Assembly: GCF_001956915.1 (NCBI RefSeq) | Contig: NZ_MLJO01000013.1 | Location: forward strand, 186,001-250,000 | Length of the DNA: 64,000 nucleotides | Origin: Intrasporangium flavum | Lineage (GTDB): Bacteria; Actinomycetota; Actinomycetes; Actinomycetales; Dermatophilaceae | Direction: 5' to 3' | Shown here: piece by piece, positions 1 through 9,661 of the stretch | Position numbering within the stretch: position 1 is the stretch's first letter | Layout of the letters: each line of letters begins with the position of its first letter | Program-made: the position numbers and the translations under genes | Notes under the pieces: model-generated | Database searches by the model: none | Told to the model about the DNA's origin: nothing | The model's input: the letters and a program-made list of their open reading frames with translations, nothing else

Positions 1-2
1 CA

Positions 3-182
3 CCCGACCCCGTCGGGCTGACGCTGCTCATGGAGGCCGGCGCCGACTGCGTCGCGCGGGCCATCGCGCACGCCCTGCTCGCCGCGACGTCGGTCGACCG
101 CACCGCCGACGGCGGCGTCGCCCTGCGGTCGTGGCGCGACGCCTTCCCGTCGGCGACGCCGTCGCAACCCGACCTGGGGTAG
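3..182 (+). CDS. P1-family peptidase (DmpA/NylC-like), C-terminal fragment
   Basis: Only the last 59 residues are present; the reading frame enters from before the window and stops with TAG. The visible tail (AGADCVARAIAHALLAA followed by SWRDAFPSA) looks like the C-terminus of P1-family N-terminal-nucleophile peptidases (L-aminopeptidase/D-esterase, DmpA, NylC), which end in a helix rich in Ala/His and a short RDAFPSA-like segment. The catalytic residues lie outside the window, so the assignment rests on this tail alone. It ends 6 bp before the convergent M48 protease gene. Confidence 0.5.
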   Translation, partial: PDPVGLTLLMEAGADCVARAIAHALLAATSVDRTADGGVALRSWRDAFPSATPSQPDLG

Positions 183-188
183 ATCGGC

Positions 189-1511
189 TCAGAGGTAGGT
201 CTCGAGGAGGTCGTCGCGCACCGAGCGGGACAGGCCCCGACGCAGCCCGGCCAGCTCGGCGCTCGCCGCGACCTCGAGCGCGTCGAGGGACCCGAGGGAG
301 CCGGTGGCGTCGCCGCCCAGGGCGACCGACGGCGCGCCGGGCAGTGCCTCGAGCAGGCTGATCCGCAGGTCGTCGCGCGGGTGGGAGTCGTCCCAGCGGC
401 GGCCCGACTCGGCCGCGAGACGGCGCGCCGCGGCGAGCTGGGAGGGCCCGAGCGCCGGGCGGGCGGCCACGGCCTCGAGCGCGTCGAACGGGTCCTCGCC
501 CCGGCGCACCGCCGCGGCGACCGTGGTGTGCACGCCGGGCAGGCCGCTCACGGTGAACAGGAGGCGGAGCACCGCAGCCGGGCCCGCCACGCGCGCGGCG
601 GCCAGGTCGGCCAGGTACTCGCGCCGCTGGGCATCGACCGCGGCGAGGCGCTCGAAGCCGAGCAGCAGCGCGACGAACGGCAGCGACACGACCCGGAGCA
701 GGGCGGTGCCCATCCGGTTGCCGAAGGCGCTGGAGACCCCGACCGTCGGGCACAGCCACTCGAGCTCGCCGTAGGAGCCGCGGGGCAGCGGGACGAGCAG
801 CGAGGCGAGCCGTTCGAGGATGCCGTGGGCCCGGTCGACGAGCGCCGCGGCCACCGTGTCGCGACCCCGGAGGTGGCCGAGCTCGTGGGCCAGCAGCGCG
901 AGCCGCTGCTCCGGACGCAGCATCGTCCACAGCGGCAGCCCGACGACGAGCGCGGGACGCATGCGCCAGCCGATCGTCGCGACGTGCGCGGACAGCCCGC
1001 CGTCGACCGCGACGACGGCCGGCGCCGGAGTGCCGACCGCCTGCGCCACGGCCGAGACGAACCGGTGCGTCGCCGGGTGCGACGACGCGTCGAGCGCCTC
1101 GGCCTCGAGGCGGACCGGGCGCGGCGCGACGTACGCGACGACGACCCAGCCGAGCACGACGAGCACCCAGCCCCACAGGCCCTTGTCGGCGAACGAGGCC
1201 CGGGCCAGCAGCACGACGGCGGCGAGCGAGAGCACGAGCACGACGACCGACGCGGCGACGACCGCGGTGCCCTGCGCCGTGCGCGTCGCGGGCGCCCGGC
1301 CCGACGTGACGAGCCGGACGAGCTCGGCGTGGCTGTCCTGCGCCGCCCGGTCGACGGCCTCGCGCCGGCGCCGCGCGAACCACGGCTCCCGGGCCTGCGG
1401 GGGCGCGTGCCGGGCCGTGGTCGGAGCTGTGGGGGAGGCCGACGCGGTGACTGTGGGCGTTGCGGCGGTGGTGGCCGGCGCGTCGGGCGGGGCGGCGGGC
1501 AGGTCGGACAC
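189..1511 (-). CDS. M48-family zinc metalloprotease, membrane-anchored
   Basis: A 440-residue HtpX/Ste24-like protease, expected to cut membrane or misfolded proteins. Residues 1-60 are a disordered Ala/Thr/Pro-rich cytoplasmic stretch. Two hydrophobic segments follow (about 82-104 and 111-130), then the zinc site HELGH at 209-213 and the downstream EYLAD motif that supplies the third ligand. The GTG at 1511 is chosen because AGAGGAG sits just upstream and homology only begins after it; the frame stays open further upstream without similarity. It is transcribed alone, convergent with the P1-peptidase fragment. Confidence 0.85.
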   Translation of the reverse strand: MSDLPAAPPDAPATTAATPTVTASASPTAPTTARHAPPQAREPWFARRRREAVDRAAQDSHAELVRLVTSGRAPATRTAQGTAVVAASVVVLVLSLAAVVLLARASFADKGLWGWVLVVLGWVVVAYVAPRPVRLEAEALDASSHPATHRFVSAVAQAVGTPAPAVVAVDGGLSAHVATIGWRMRPALVVGLPLWTMLRPEQRLALLAHELGHLRGRDTVAAALVDRAHGILERLASLLVPLPRGSYGELEWLCPTVGVSSAFGNRMGTALLRVVSLPFVALLLGFERLAAVDAQRREYLADLAAARVAGPAAVLRLLFTVSGLPGVHTTVAAAVRRGEDPFDALEAVAARPALGPSQLAAARRLAAESGRRWDDSHPRDDLRISLLEALPGAPSVALGGDATGSLGSLDALEVAASAELAGLRRGLSRSVRDDLLETYL

Positions 1512-1614
1512 GGGGCTCCTCTGGCGTCGGGTGAGCGCGGGAACTCTAGCCGCGCGTCGACGCCGGTGTGTCCGGTTCGCCGGGATCCGTGCAGGTTCCT
1601 GCAGGTGCCGTCCG

Positions 1615-2511
1615 TCAGCTCGGCCGGGGGAGCTGGGCGTACCCGCGTCGGAAGGCGTCGGCGAGCCCCTCGACCGGGTAGGGCAGCCGCGCGTCGGCCT
1701 CGCGCAGCGCGTCGTCGAGGGCGACCCCGGCGTCGCGGCGCTCGCGGACGAAGGTCGCCACCGTGGCGACCTCGTCACGCTGCCGGGCGACGAAGGCGAC
1801 GTCGACGGGTCGGCCGTGCCCGGGCACGACGACCGTGTGGTCAGCGGTCTCGACGAGGTGGGCCGAGAGCGTGTCGGCCCAGTCGAGCGGCCAGGAGTCC
1901 TCGCCGAAGGACGGCGGGGCGCTCTCCTCCACGAGGTCACCGAGGAACAGGACGTCGGTGTCGGGCACCGTGACGCCGATGTCGCCGTCGGTGTGGCCGC
2001 GGCCGCGCCAGGCCATCGTCACGCACCGGTCGCCGAGGTCGATCGTCGCGTGCGAGCCGAAGGTGCGGTCCGGACGCCGGATGCGCGTCGCGAGCAGGTC
2101 GGCGACGTCGCGTGCCGTGTACCCGGCCTCCGGCGCGTCGCCCGGGTCGGCCCGGAAGAGGTCCTTGTAGTGCGCGGCGTGGGCGGCGAGGGTGCGCCCG
2201 ACGTTGTCGTGGGCGTGCACCGTCGCGGCCTCGAAGGCGACGTTGCCGAAGGTGTGGTCGAAGTGGACGTGGGTGTTGACGACGTGCGTCACGACGATGT
2301 CGCGACCGAGCCGGCGCACGTCGTCGAGGACGCGCCGGCCCTGCGGGCCGCTCGCGCGGGTGTCGACGACGACCGCGCCGTCGCGGCCCAGGACGAGGCC
2401 GACGTTGACGTCCCACTCGGGGTAGCGCGCGACGAGGACCCGGTCGGCGACCTCGACGAACCCGGCGGGGCGGGACTGCTGCGCGGGTGTGATCCGCGTC
2501 TCGGAGTCCAT
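1615..2511 (-). CDS. Metallo-beta-lactamase-fold hydrolase
   Basis: A 298-residue MBL-fold hydrolase with a full dinuclear metal site: H81, H83, D85 and H86 in THVHFDH, then H173 (RGRGHTDGD), D192 (LFLGDL) and H232 (PGHGRP). It resembles the secondary-metabolite or quinol-hydrolase type of MBL protein, but the substrate cannot be read from sequence. There is no signal peptide, so it is probably cytoplasmic. The ATG at 2511 is preceded by TAGCGT and 7 nt with no ribosome site, which suggests a leaderless transcript and supports this start over an open upstream extension. Confidence 0.85.
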   Translation of the reverse strand: MDSETRITPAQQSRPAGFVEVADRVLVARYPEWDVNVGLVLGRDGAVVVDTRASGPQGRRVLDDVRRLGRDIVVTHVVNTHVHFDHTFGNVAFEAATVHAHDNVGRTLAAHAAHYKDLFRADPGDAPEAGYTARDVADLLATRIRRPDRTFGSHATIDLGDRCVTMAWRGRGHTDGDIGVTVPDTDVLFLGDLVEESAPPSFGEDSWPLDWADTLSAHLVETADHTVVVPGHGRPVDVAFVARQRDEVATVATFVRERRDAGVALDDALREADARLPYPVEGLADAFRRGYAQLPRPS

Positions 2512-2588
2512 GCGCGCCACGCTAGCCGTCCGCGGCCCGTGTGGGCTCGGGAGGCGCGTCGCGCGCGATTCGTCTAGTTTTGGGGCCC

Positions 2589-3128
2589 ATGTCCTTCGAC
2601 TCCGGGGCCCGCCCTCCACGCGCCAACCGTCGTCTCGTGCTCCTGCTGTCCGCGCTCGCCGCCATCGTCCTGGCCGGGGTCGGCGGCGTCGCCCTCTTCT
2701 CGGGCGACAGCTGGCGCGACGAGGCGATGTCGTCCGGCGTCTTCCCGAGCCTGCCCGGCAGCGAGTTCTCGAGCACCGAGACCGACGAGCCCTGGTGGAC
2801 CTCCTCGGGCGACGCGTCCTCCTCGACCTCGAGCGTCGTCGTCACGACCTCGCCCGACGGCACCGTCACCATCGTGCCCGTCACGGCGCCGCCGACGGCC
2901 ACGTCGAGCACGAGCGCCGTCCCGACGAGCACCGCCCCGGCGCCCGTGCCGACGACGACCCAGGCGCCGCCGCCGCAGACGGGCACGCCGACGCCGTCAC
3001 CGTCCTCGCCGAACGGCCCGAAGCCGAAGCCCAAGCCGACGAAGTCGAGCCCGCCGCCGCCCCCGCCGTCGCCGACTCCCTCGCCGACCTCGAGCGACCC
3101 CGGCTGCTGGCTGCTCATCATCTGCTGA
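2589..3128 (+). CDS. Membrane-anchored Ser/Thr/Pro-rich protein, unknown function
   Basis: A 179-residue protein with no recognisable catalytic domain. Residues about 14-37 form one transmembrane segment or uncleaved signal anchor. Almost everything after it is low-complexity Ser/Thr, then Pro-rich repeats with a KPKPKPTK basic patch. It ends in a hydrophobic CWLLIIC tail with two cysteines. It is probably exported and disordered, like a cell-wall spacer. TAGTTT lies 8 nt before the ATG, a leaderless-type promoter. It is divergent from the MBL hydrolase, with starts 77 bp apart. Confidence 0.6.
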   Translation: MSFDSGARPPRANRRLVLLLSALAAIVLAGVGGVALFSGDSWRDEAMSSGVFPSLPGSEFSSTETDEPWWTSSGDASSSTSSVVVTTSPDGTVTIVPVTAPPTATSSTSAVPTSTAPAPVPTTTQAPPPQTGTPTPSPSSPNGPKPKPKPTKSSPPPPPPSPTPSPTSSDPGCWLLIIC

Positions 3129-3224
3129 CGCCCGGGGGCGGCGCCGGGCCGTTCGTCGGTCCGGCATGCCCCGGCGTGCCCACGGCGTGCCCCCGGCGTC
3201 ACCTCGGCATGGCAGCCTGAGCGC

Positions 3225-3659
3225 ATGGACTGCGTCTTCTGCTCCATCGTCGCGGGCGACCTCGCGGCCGACGTCGTGCTCGACGAGCCGGACCTGCTCG
3301 GCTTCCTCGACCGCCGACCGGTGTTCAAGGGGCACGTCCTGCTCGTCCCGCGGCGCCACGTCGACACGCTCCTGGACCTGCCGGCGTCGCTGCACGCGTC
3401 CCTGCTCGGGGCCGCGCAGCGGCTCGCCGGCGCGGTCGTCGAGGGGCTCGGCGCCCAGGGCAGCTTCGTGGCCATGAACAACGTCGTGAGCCAGTCGGTG
3501 CCGCACCTGCACGTCCACGTCGTGCCGCGGACCAAGGGCGACGGCCTGCGCGGCTTCTTCTGGCCGCGCACGACCTACGCGTCAGAGGCCGAGTCGGCCG
3601 AGTACGCCGCCCGCCTCGCGGGTGCGCTCGCGCCCCCGGCCGAGCCGGCGCGCACCTGA
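3225..3659 (+). CDS. HIT-family nucleotide hydrolase/transferase
   Basis: A 144-residue histidine-triad protein. The active-site motif HLHVHVVP has H94, H96 and H98; the middle or last His acts on the alpha-phosphate of AMP-linked substrates. The N-terminal CVFCSIVAG carries the C-x2-C pair (C3, C6) typical of zinc-stabilised HIT (HinT/Hit1) proteins. Length and motif order fit the family well. The exact substrate (AMP-lysine, AMP conjugates or Ap4A) is not determined by sequence. It is a single gene followed by a possible imperfect hairpin terminator. Confidence 0.9.
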   Translation: MDCVFCSIVAGDLAADVVLDEPDLLGFLDRRPVFKGHVLLVPRRHVDTLLDLPASLHASLLGAAQRLAGAVVEGLGAQGSFVAMNNVVSQSVPHLHVHVVPRTKGDGLRGFFWPRTTYASEAESAEYAARLAGALAPPAEPART

Positions 3660-3676
3660 CGCGTCGAGGTGCGCGC

Positions 3677-3706
3677 CCGGCCGGCACCGCCCGGTGCTCG
3701 GGCCGG
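3677..3706 (+). terminator. Possible imperfect hairpin after the HIT gene
   Basis: GCACC (3684-3688) and GGTGC (3693-3697) close a GCCC loop. Flanking CCGGCC/GGGCCGG extends the stem with a bulge. No U-tract follows, which is common in GC-rich actinobacteria. Weak support. Confidence 0.35.
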
Positions 3707-3728
3707 CCTGCGCCGGGGGTGCCCGCTG

Positions 3729-3755
3729 TTTGCACTCTCAGGGTGCGAGTGCCAA
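3729..3755 (+). promoter_or_regulatory. CIRCE operator 1 (HrcA site) over the groEL promoter
   Basis: TTTGCACTC, a 9-nt spacer, then GAGTGCCAA: one mismatch per arm from the CIRCE consensus TTAGCACTC-N9-GAGTGCTAA. It overlaps a likely promoter (TTGCAC at 3730-3735, AATAAT at 3754-3759, 18-nt spacing), so bound HrcA would block RNA polymerase. hrcA itself is not in this window. Confidence 0.9.
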
Positions 3756-3763
3756 TAATGGCG

Positions 3764-5542
<1,779 letters not shown>

Positions 5543-5592
5543 GCCCTGCCTGAGACCCACCGCATCGCCCGGGCCACGGCCCGTCGAACTGA

Positions 5593-5630
5593 CCGGAGGG
5601 CGGTTCCCCACCAGGGGAGCCGCCCTCCGG
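5593..5630 (+). terminator. Hairpin terminator after groEL
   Basis: CCGGAGGGCGG (5593-5603) pairs perfectly with CCGCCCTCCGG (5620-5630), and an inner CCCC/GGGG pairing extends the stem. It lies 50 bp after the groEL stop with no U-tract, typical of a GC-rich terminator. Confidence 0.75.
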
Positions 5631-5696
5631 CGCGTCCGGGCCGGACGGCGGAAACCCGGTCGTCCGGGCACCCGGGGCGGCGCTAGCGTCGCGTGC

Positions 5697-6233
5697 ATGC
5701 CGACCCCGACCGGACGCCGACGCCCGCCCTTCGTCGCCGACGAGCGCACCCAGCTCGTCGGGTGGCTCGACCTGCAGCGCGAGATCGTGCGCTGGAAGTG
5801 CGAGGGGCTCTCCGACGCCGACGCCCACCGCGTCGTGCTGCCCACGTCCCCGCTCATGACGGTGGCCGGCATCGTCAGCCACCTGCGGTGGACCGAGAAC
5901 ACGTGGTTCGAGGTCGCCTTCCTCGACCGGCCCGAGGACGGGCCGCAGTTCGACGAGCCCGACGACGGCAGCGACGAGGACCTCGACAACGACATGCGTG
6001 TGGAGGGTGTGCCGCTCGCCCAGCTGCTCGCGGACTACGAGCGGCAGTGCGCGCTGTCGAACGAGATCATCGCCGCGCACTCGCTGGACGACGTGGGCCG
6101 GCACGAGTCGTGGCCCTCGGGCACGGCGAGCCTGCGCTGGATGCTGCACCACATGCTCGAGGAGACCGCGCGGCACCTCGGCCACCTCGACATCGTCCGC
6201 GAGCTGCTCGACGGCGGTCGCGGGTACTACTGA
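5697..6233 (+). CDS. DinB/DUF664-family protein
   Basis: A 178-residue protein of the DinB-like (DUF664) four-helix-bundle family, related to YfiT and mycothiol- or bacillithiol-dependent enzymes. The conserved beginning (about residues 18-70: QLVGWLDLQREIVRWKCEGL, then SHLRWTENTWFEVAFL) and the C-terminal HHMLEETARHLGHLD supply the usual metal-ligand histidines. Molecular function is not known for this subfamily. TAGCGT ends 7 nt before the ATG, suggesting a leaderless mRNA and supporting this start although the frame is open upstream. Confidence 0.85.
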   Translation: MPTPTGRRRPPFVADERTQLVGWLDLQREIVRWKCEGLSDADAHRVVLPTSPLMTVAGIVSHLRWTENTWFEVAFLDRPEDGPQFDEPDDGSDEDLDNDMRVEGVPLAQLLADYERQCALSNEIIAAHSLDDVGRHESWPSGTASLRWMLHHMLEETARHLGHLDIVRELLDGGRGYY

Positions 6234-6276
6234 CCGCGCGCGTCCCCGTCTCGGCCTGCAGCGTGGAGGCGCGATC

Positions 6277-6321
6277 GCGCCGGGTCGGCTCACCCGTAGG
6301 GGCGGGGAGCCGACCCGGCGC
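6277..6321. terminator. Bidirectional hairpin terminator
   Basis: A perfect 15-bp stem (6277-6291 with 6307-6321) and a 15-nt loop lie between the convergent DinB and WXG100 genes, so it can serve both. Confidence 0.8.
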
Positions 6322-6376
6322 GCGGGCCGGCGACGGGGGAGGGCCGGCCGGCCCGGTCAGGGCGGGTGATGGGGAG

Positions 6377-6667
6377 TCAGCGGGCGAAGAGGGCCCGGGT
6401 CGCGGTCTCGTGCTCGGCGTAGGCCTGCGAGGCCTTGAGCGTCAGCCGGCCGACGTCGCCGAGCGACTCGGTCATCTGGGCCTGGACGCGCTGGTAGTCG
6501 GCCATGACGCGCTCGAACTCGACCTTGGCCGGGCCCTGCCAGTCGCCGCCGAGGCCGGCGAGGCGGCCCCGTAGCTCGGCGGCGCTGCTCGTGATGGAGT
6601 CGGCGAGGCGGTTGATGTCGGCCGCGGCGGCGGCGATGCGCTCGGTGTCGACGACGGAACGGGTCAT
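6377..6667 (-). CDS. WXG100-family (ESAT-6-like) small protein
   Basis: A 96-residue all-helical protein with the hairpin motif W43-Q44-G45 in GGDWQGPAKVEF, flanked by two amphipathic helices; size and layout match WXG100 proteins. Relatives are exported by type VII (ESX) systems, usually as dimers. The C-terminus (SQAYAEHETATRALFAR) lacks an obvious YxxxD/E export signal at the usual place, and no ESX gene or partner is adjacent. GGAGGACACC precedes the ATG. Export is therefore not shown. Confidence 0.8.
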   Translation of the reverse strand: MTRSVVDTERIAAAAADINRLADSITSSAAELRGRLAGLGGDWQGPAKVEFERVMADYQRVQAQMTESLGDVGRLTLKASQAYAEHETATRALFAR

Positions 6668-6797
6668 GGTGTCCTCCTGCTCGATCGGGTGGCCGACCGG
6701 TCGGTGGCCTCAGGTCGAGGCTAGGTCGGTGCCGCGACACGCGTCGGGCGTCATCCACAGGCGCGGGCGCCGGCGTCCTGGCCTAGGCTCACGACTC

Positions 6798-7586
6798 ATG
6801 ACCGTGTGGATCGACCAGCCGATCTGGCCCGCCCACGGCAGGCTCTTCGCGCACCTGGCCAGCGACACGTCCTACGAGGAGCTGCACGCCGTGGCCCGCG
6901 CCGCGCAGCTGCACCCGCGGGCCTTCGACGGCGACCACTACGACGTGCCGGACGCGCGCTGGCAGGACGTCGTCGACGCCGGCGCCACCCCGACCGACGG
7001 CGCCGACCTCGCCCGCCGGCTCAACGCGTCGGGGCTGCGGCTGCGCAAGCGCAAGCGCGACCGCGGCGTCCGACGCATCCTCGACGTGACGTTCCCCAAC
7101 GGGGCGAGCGACGTCGACCTCGTCGCCTCCGACGAGCCGCTCGACCCCGCGCGGGTCCTCGCGGCCATGGTCTTCGTGCGCGACCGCCGCGGCGACTTCG
7201 TCGTCGTGCACAGCGTCAGGCGCGGCGAGTGGGGCTCGCCGGGCGGCTGGCGCGAGGGCGACGAGACGCCGGTCGAGAACGCGGTGCGCGAGACGTTCGA
7301 GGAGACCGGACTGCGCCTGCGCCACCCCGACGTGCTGCCTTGCGGCTACGAGCGGTTCACGCCGAAGACCGACGACAACGTCTTCGGGCGCGACAAGCCC
7401 TACCTCCAGGTCTTCCGCACCCGGCTCGAGGACGTCCGACCCGCCCTGACCGACGGCGACGACGGCATCCACGAGACGCGGTGGGTGACGCCGCAGGAGT
7501 ACGCGCAGCTGTGCGGGCGCCTCTTCTGGTGGCCGCTCGCCGTCGAGGTGTTCCCCGACCTCCGGGGCCTGGCGCCCACCGCCTGA
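6798..7586 (+). CDS. DUF4031-NUDIX two-domain protein
   Basis: A 262-residue protein. Residues 1-85 match DUF4031 (WIDQPIWPAHGRLFAHL then a SDTSYEELH segment), a small domain of unknown activity. Residues about 115-250 are a NUDIX hydrolase with a complete box: G150-x5-E156-x7-R164-E165-x2-E168-E169-x-G171. It probably hydrolyses a nucleoside-diphosphate-linked substrate; which one is unknown. TAGGCT lies 8 nt before the ATG without a ribosome site (leaderless). It is divergent from the WXG100 gene and convergent with the YajQ gene. Confidence 0.88.
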   Translation: MTVWIDQPIWPAHGRLFAHLASDTSYEELHAVARAAQLHPRAFDGDHYDVPDARWQDVVDAGATPTDGADLARRLNASGLRLRKRKRDRGVRRILDVTFPNGASDVDLVASDEPLDPARVLAAMVFVRDRRGDFVVVHSVRRGEWGSPGGWREGDETPVENAVRETFEETGLRLRHPDVLPCGYERFTPKTDDNVFGRDKPYLQVFRTRLEDVRPALTDGDDGIHETRWVTPQEYAQLCGRLFWWPLAVEVFPDLRGLAPTA

Positions 7587-7601
7587 CCCTCGAACGAGAC
7601 G

Positions 7602-7635
7602 ACGCGTGCCGCCCACCGGGGTGGACGGCACGCGT
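7602..7635. terminator. Bidirectional hairpin terminator
   Basis: ACGCGTGCCG (7602-7611) pairs with CGGCACGCGT (7626-7635), with inner CCACC/GGTGG pairing. It lies between the convergent NUDIX and YajQ genes. Confidence 0.8.
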
Positions 7636-7681
7636 CGGTGTTCAGGGCTGGTTCGCCTGCGGGGCAGGCGGGCCCGCGAGA

Positions 7682-8176
7682 TCAGCGCTGGTTGGTGAAG
7701 TTCAGGGCGACGTCGAGGTCGGCCTCGCGCAGGAGGCGCTGCACGGCCTGGAGGTCGTCGCGCGACTTGCTCGAGACGCGCAGCTCGTCGCCCTGGATCT
7801 GGCTCTTGACGCCCTTGGGGCCCTCGTCGCGGATCAGCTTGTTGATCTTCTTCGCGTTCTCCTGGGAGATGCCCTCCTTGAGGGGCGCGTCGAGGTGGTA
7901 CTCCTTGCCCGAGATGCGCGGGCCGGCCTCGGGGACGTCGAGGTGCTTGAGGCTGACCTTGCGCTTGACGAGGTGGGTCTGCACGACGTCGAGCACTGCG
8001 AGGCAGCGCTCCTCGGTGTTCGCCTTCATCTTGATGACGTCGCCGGCGAGGTCGACGGACGCGCCGACGTTCTTGAAGTCGTAGCGCGTCGCGATCTCCT
8101 TGCTCGCGCTGTTGACCGCGTTCGCGATCTCCTGCTTGTCGAACTTGCTGACGATGTCGAAGGAGGAGTCGGCCAT
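7682..8176 (-). CDS. YajQ-family nucleotide-binding protein
   Basis: A 164-residue member of the YajQ family (two ferredoxin-like folds), some of which bind cyclic di-GMP and act with transcription factors. It starts with the diagnostic MADSSFDIVSKFDKQE and continues with ATRYDFKN, ISGKEYHLD and a C-terminal DLDVALNFTNQR, all at full length. Whether this copy binds cyclic di-GMP cannot be judged from sequence. It is a single gene, separated from the NUDIX gene by a shared terminator. Confidence 0.92.
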   Translation of the reverse strand: MADSSFDIVSKFDKQEIANAVNSASKEIATRYDFKNVGASVDLAGDVIKMKANTEERCLAVLDVVQTHLVKRKVSLKHLDVPEAGPRISGKEYHLDAPLKEGISQENAKKINKLIRDEGPKGVKSQIQGDELRVSSKSRDDLQAVQRLLREADLDVALNFTNQR

Positions 8177-8277
8177 CGGTGGGGTCCTTCCGCATGCTGT
8201 GGTCTGGGCTGCCGGGGCGGCGTGGCAGGGCTTCTCGCGAGGCCCGCGGACACGACGAAAGCGTCGTCGAGGCCCGA

Positions 8278-8307
8278 TTCGGACCGCGCCCGATCTCTTG
8301 CTATCCT
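8278..8307 (+). promoter_or_regulatory. Promoter of tRNA-Tyr
   Basis: TTCGGA (8278-8283) and TATCCT (8302-8307), 18-nt spacing, place transcription start near 8314, just before the mature tRNA end at 8322. Confidence 0.55.
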
Positions 8308-8321
8308 TCCAGACGCACCAA

Positions 8322-8402
8322 GGCAGGTTGCCCGAGCGGCCAATGGGAGCGGACTGTAAATCCGTCGCGAAAGCTTCGAAGGTTCGAATCCTTCACCTGC
8401 CA
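8322..8402 (+). tRNA. tRNA-Tyr (GTA anticodon)
   Basis: A class II tRNA with a long variable arm. The acceptor stem is GGCAGGT paired with ACCTGCC, discriminator A at 8402, no encoded CCA. The anticodon loop is CTGTAAA with GTA at 8356-8358, and the T-arm GGTTCGAATCC is standard. It reads UAC/UAU codons and is probably a single transcript ended by the hairpin at 8413. Confidence 0.95.
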
Positions 8403-8412
8403 CCCAGTGCCC

Positions 8413-8454
8413 CGAGAGGCCCTGACCAGCGGAGACGCCGGTCAGGGCCTCTCG
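8413..8454 (+). terminator. Hairpin terminator after tRNA-Tyr
   Basis: A perfect 15-bp stem (8413-8427 with 8440-8454), loop AGCGGAGACGCC. It begins 10 bp after the tRNA. The 12-nt core GAGGCCCTGACC recurs in the terminator at 28132. Confidence 0.8.
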
Positions 8455-8587
8455 CATGTACGGCGCGGGGGCATCTGGCGCCTCTGATTGCGCGGGTCGG
8501 GCCCGCAGCCGCAGAGGTCCTGGGCTCCTGCCGGACTCGAGGAGCGGGGCCGAAGACGGCCGTGGGCGGTCGCGGGCGGCCGAAGCC

Positions 8588-9586
8588 TCAGGACAGGCGC
8601 CAGACGGTCGTCGAGCGGAACACCTCGCCGGGGCGTAGCACGGTCGAGGGCAGGTCGGGCCGGTTGGGGGCGTCGGGGAAGCCCTGGGTCTCGAGTGCGA
8701 TGCCGGCTCGGGGGCCGTACCGCCGGCCGGACAGCCCGATGATCGTCTCGTCGAAGTGGCCGCCGGTGTAGACCTGCACGCCCGGCTGGTCGGACTCGAC
8801 GGTGAGGGTGCGCCCGCTGCGGCCCGTGAGGACGGCGGCGGTGCGCATGCCGGAGCCGCGCACGACGAAGTGGTGGTCGAGCCCGCGGGCCCGCCGCAGC
8901 TGTTCGTGGTCGTGCTGCAGGACGGTGCCGATGCGGCGGGGGGACCGCCAGTCGAGTGGCGTGCCGGTCACGGGGGCGAGGCCGGTGGGCAGCAAATCCG
9001 GTCGCACGGGTGCCACGGTGTCGGCCTCGACACGCAGGACGTGGTCGTCGACGCTGCCGGACCCCTCGCCGTCGAGGTTGACGTACGCGTGGTTGGTGAG
9101 GTTGACGACGGTGGCGCGGTCGGTCGTGGCGGTGTAGTCGAGGCGGACGGTCCTCGGCCCGATGCTGTAGGTGACCTCGGCGTCGAGCCGGCCGGGGAAG
9201 CCCTGGTCGCCGTCGGGGCTGGTCAGCCGCAGCCGCACGTGGTCGGTGGCGGCGTCCTCGACGGTCCAGACGCGTCGGTCGAAGCCGTCGGCCCCGCCGT
9301 GCAGGGTGTTCGGGCCCTCGTTCGTCGTGAGGGAGTACGTCGTGCCGTCGAGGGCGAACCTGCCGCCGGCGATGCGGTTGGCGTACCGACCGACGACAGC
9401 GCCGAGGTAGCCGCCGCCGGTGGCGTAGGTGCCGGCGTCGCGGTGCCCGAGGACGACGTCGACCGGGCCGTCGGAGTGGCCGTCCTGGACGACGAGCCGG
9501 CGCACGGCGGCACCGGCCGTCAGCACCTCGAGAGTGAGCCCGTCGGAGACGAGCTCGATGCTGGCGGGGCGGTGGACGGTCGACAT
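8588..9586 (-). CDS. galM: Aldose 1-epimerase (mutarotase)
   Basis: A 332-residue GalM-family enzyme interconverting ring anomers of aldoses. Catalytic residues are visible: H96 (NTLHGG), H166 (NLTNHAYVNL) and E299 (ALETQGFPD). There is no signal peptide, so it works in the cytoplasm. It is the last gene of the leftward arabinosidase unit, 75 bp after the GH43-AbfB gene. Context suggests its substrate is imported L-arabinose rather than galactose, possibly bringing released furanose into the pyranose/open-chain pool for AraA. That link is inference. Confidence 0.9.
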   Translation of the reverse strand: MSTVHRPASIELVSDGLTLEVLTAGAAVRRLVVQDGHSDGPVDVVLGHRDAGTYATGGGYLGAVVGRYANRIAGGRFALDGTTYSLTTNEGPNTLHGGADGFDRRVWTVEDAATDHVRLRLTSPDGDQGFPGRLDAEVTYSIGPRTVRLDYTATTDRATVVNLTNHAYVNLDGEGSGSVDDHVLRVEADTVAPVRPDLLPTGLAPVTGTPLDWRSPRRIGTVLQHDHEQLRRARGLDHHFVVRGSGMRTAAVLTGRSGRTLTVESDQPGVQVYTGGHFDETIIGLSGRRYGPRAGIALETQGFPDAPNRPDLPSTVLRPGEVFRSTTVWRLS

Positions 9587-9661
9587 GGGTTCTCCTGTCT
9601 GCGTAGAGATCTCGGGCGAGGTGCCGGGCGGCCCGTCGCGGGCCGCCCGGCGCCGGACGGG

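Noticed and set aside
8322-8402. tRNA-Leu or tRNA-Ser (also class II with a long variable arm)
   Set aside because: The anticodon is GTA in a CTGTAAA loop, which specifies tyrosine.
8179-8487. Open frame running through tRNA-Tyr
   Set aside because: It crosses the tRNA and its terminator and has no start signal or recognisable product.
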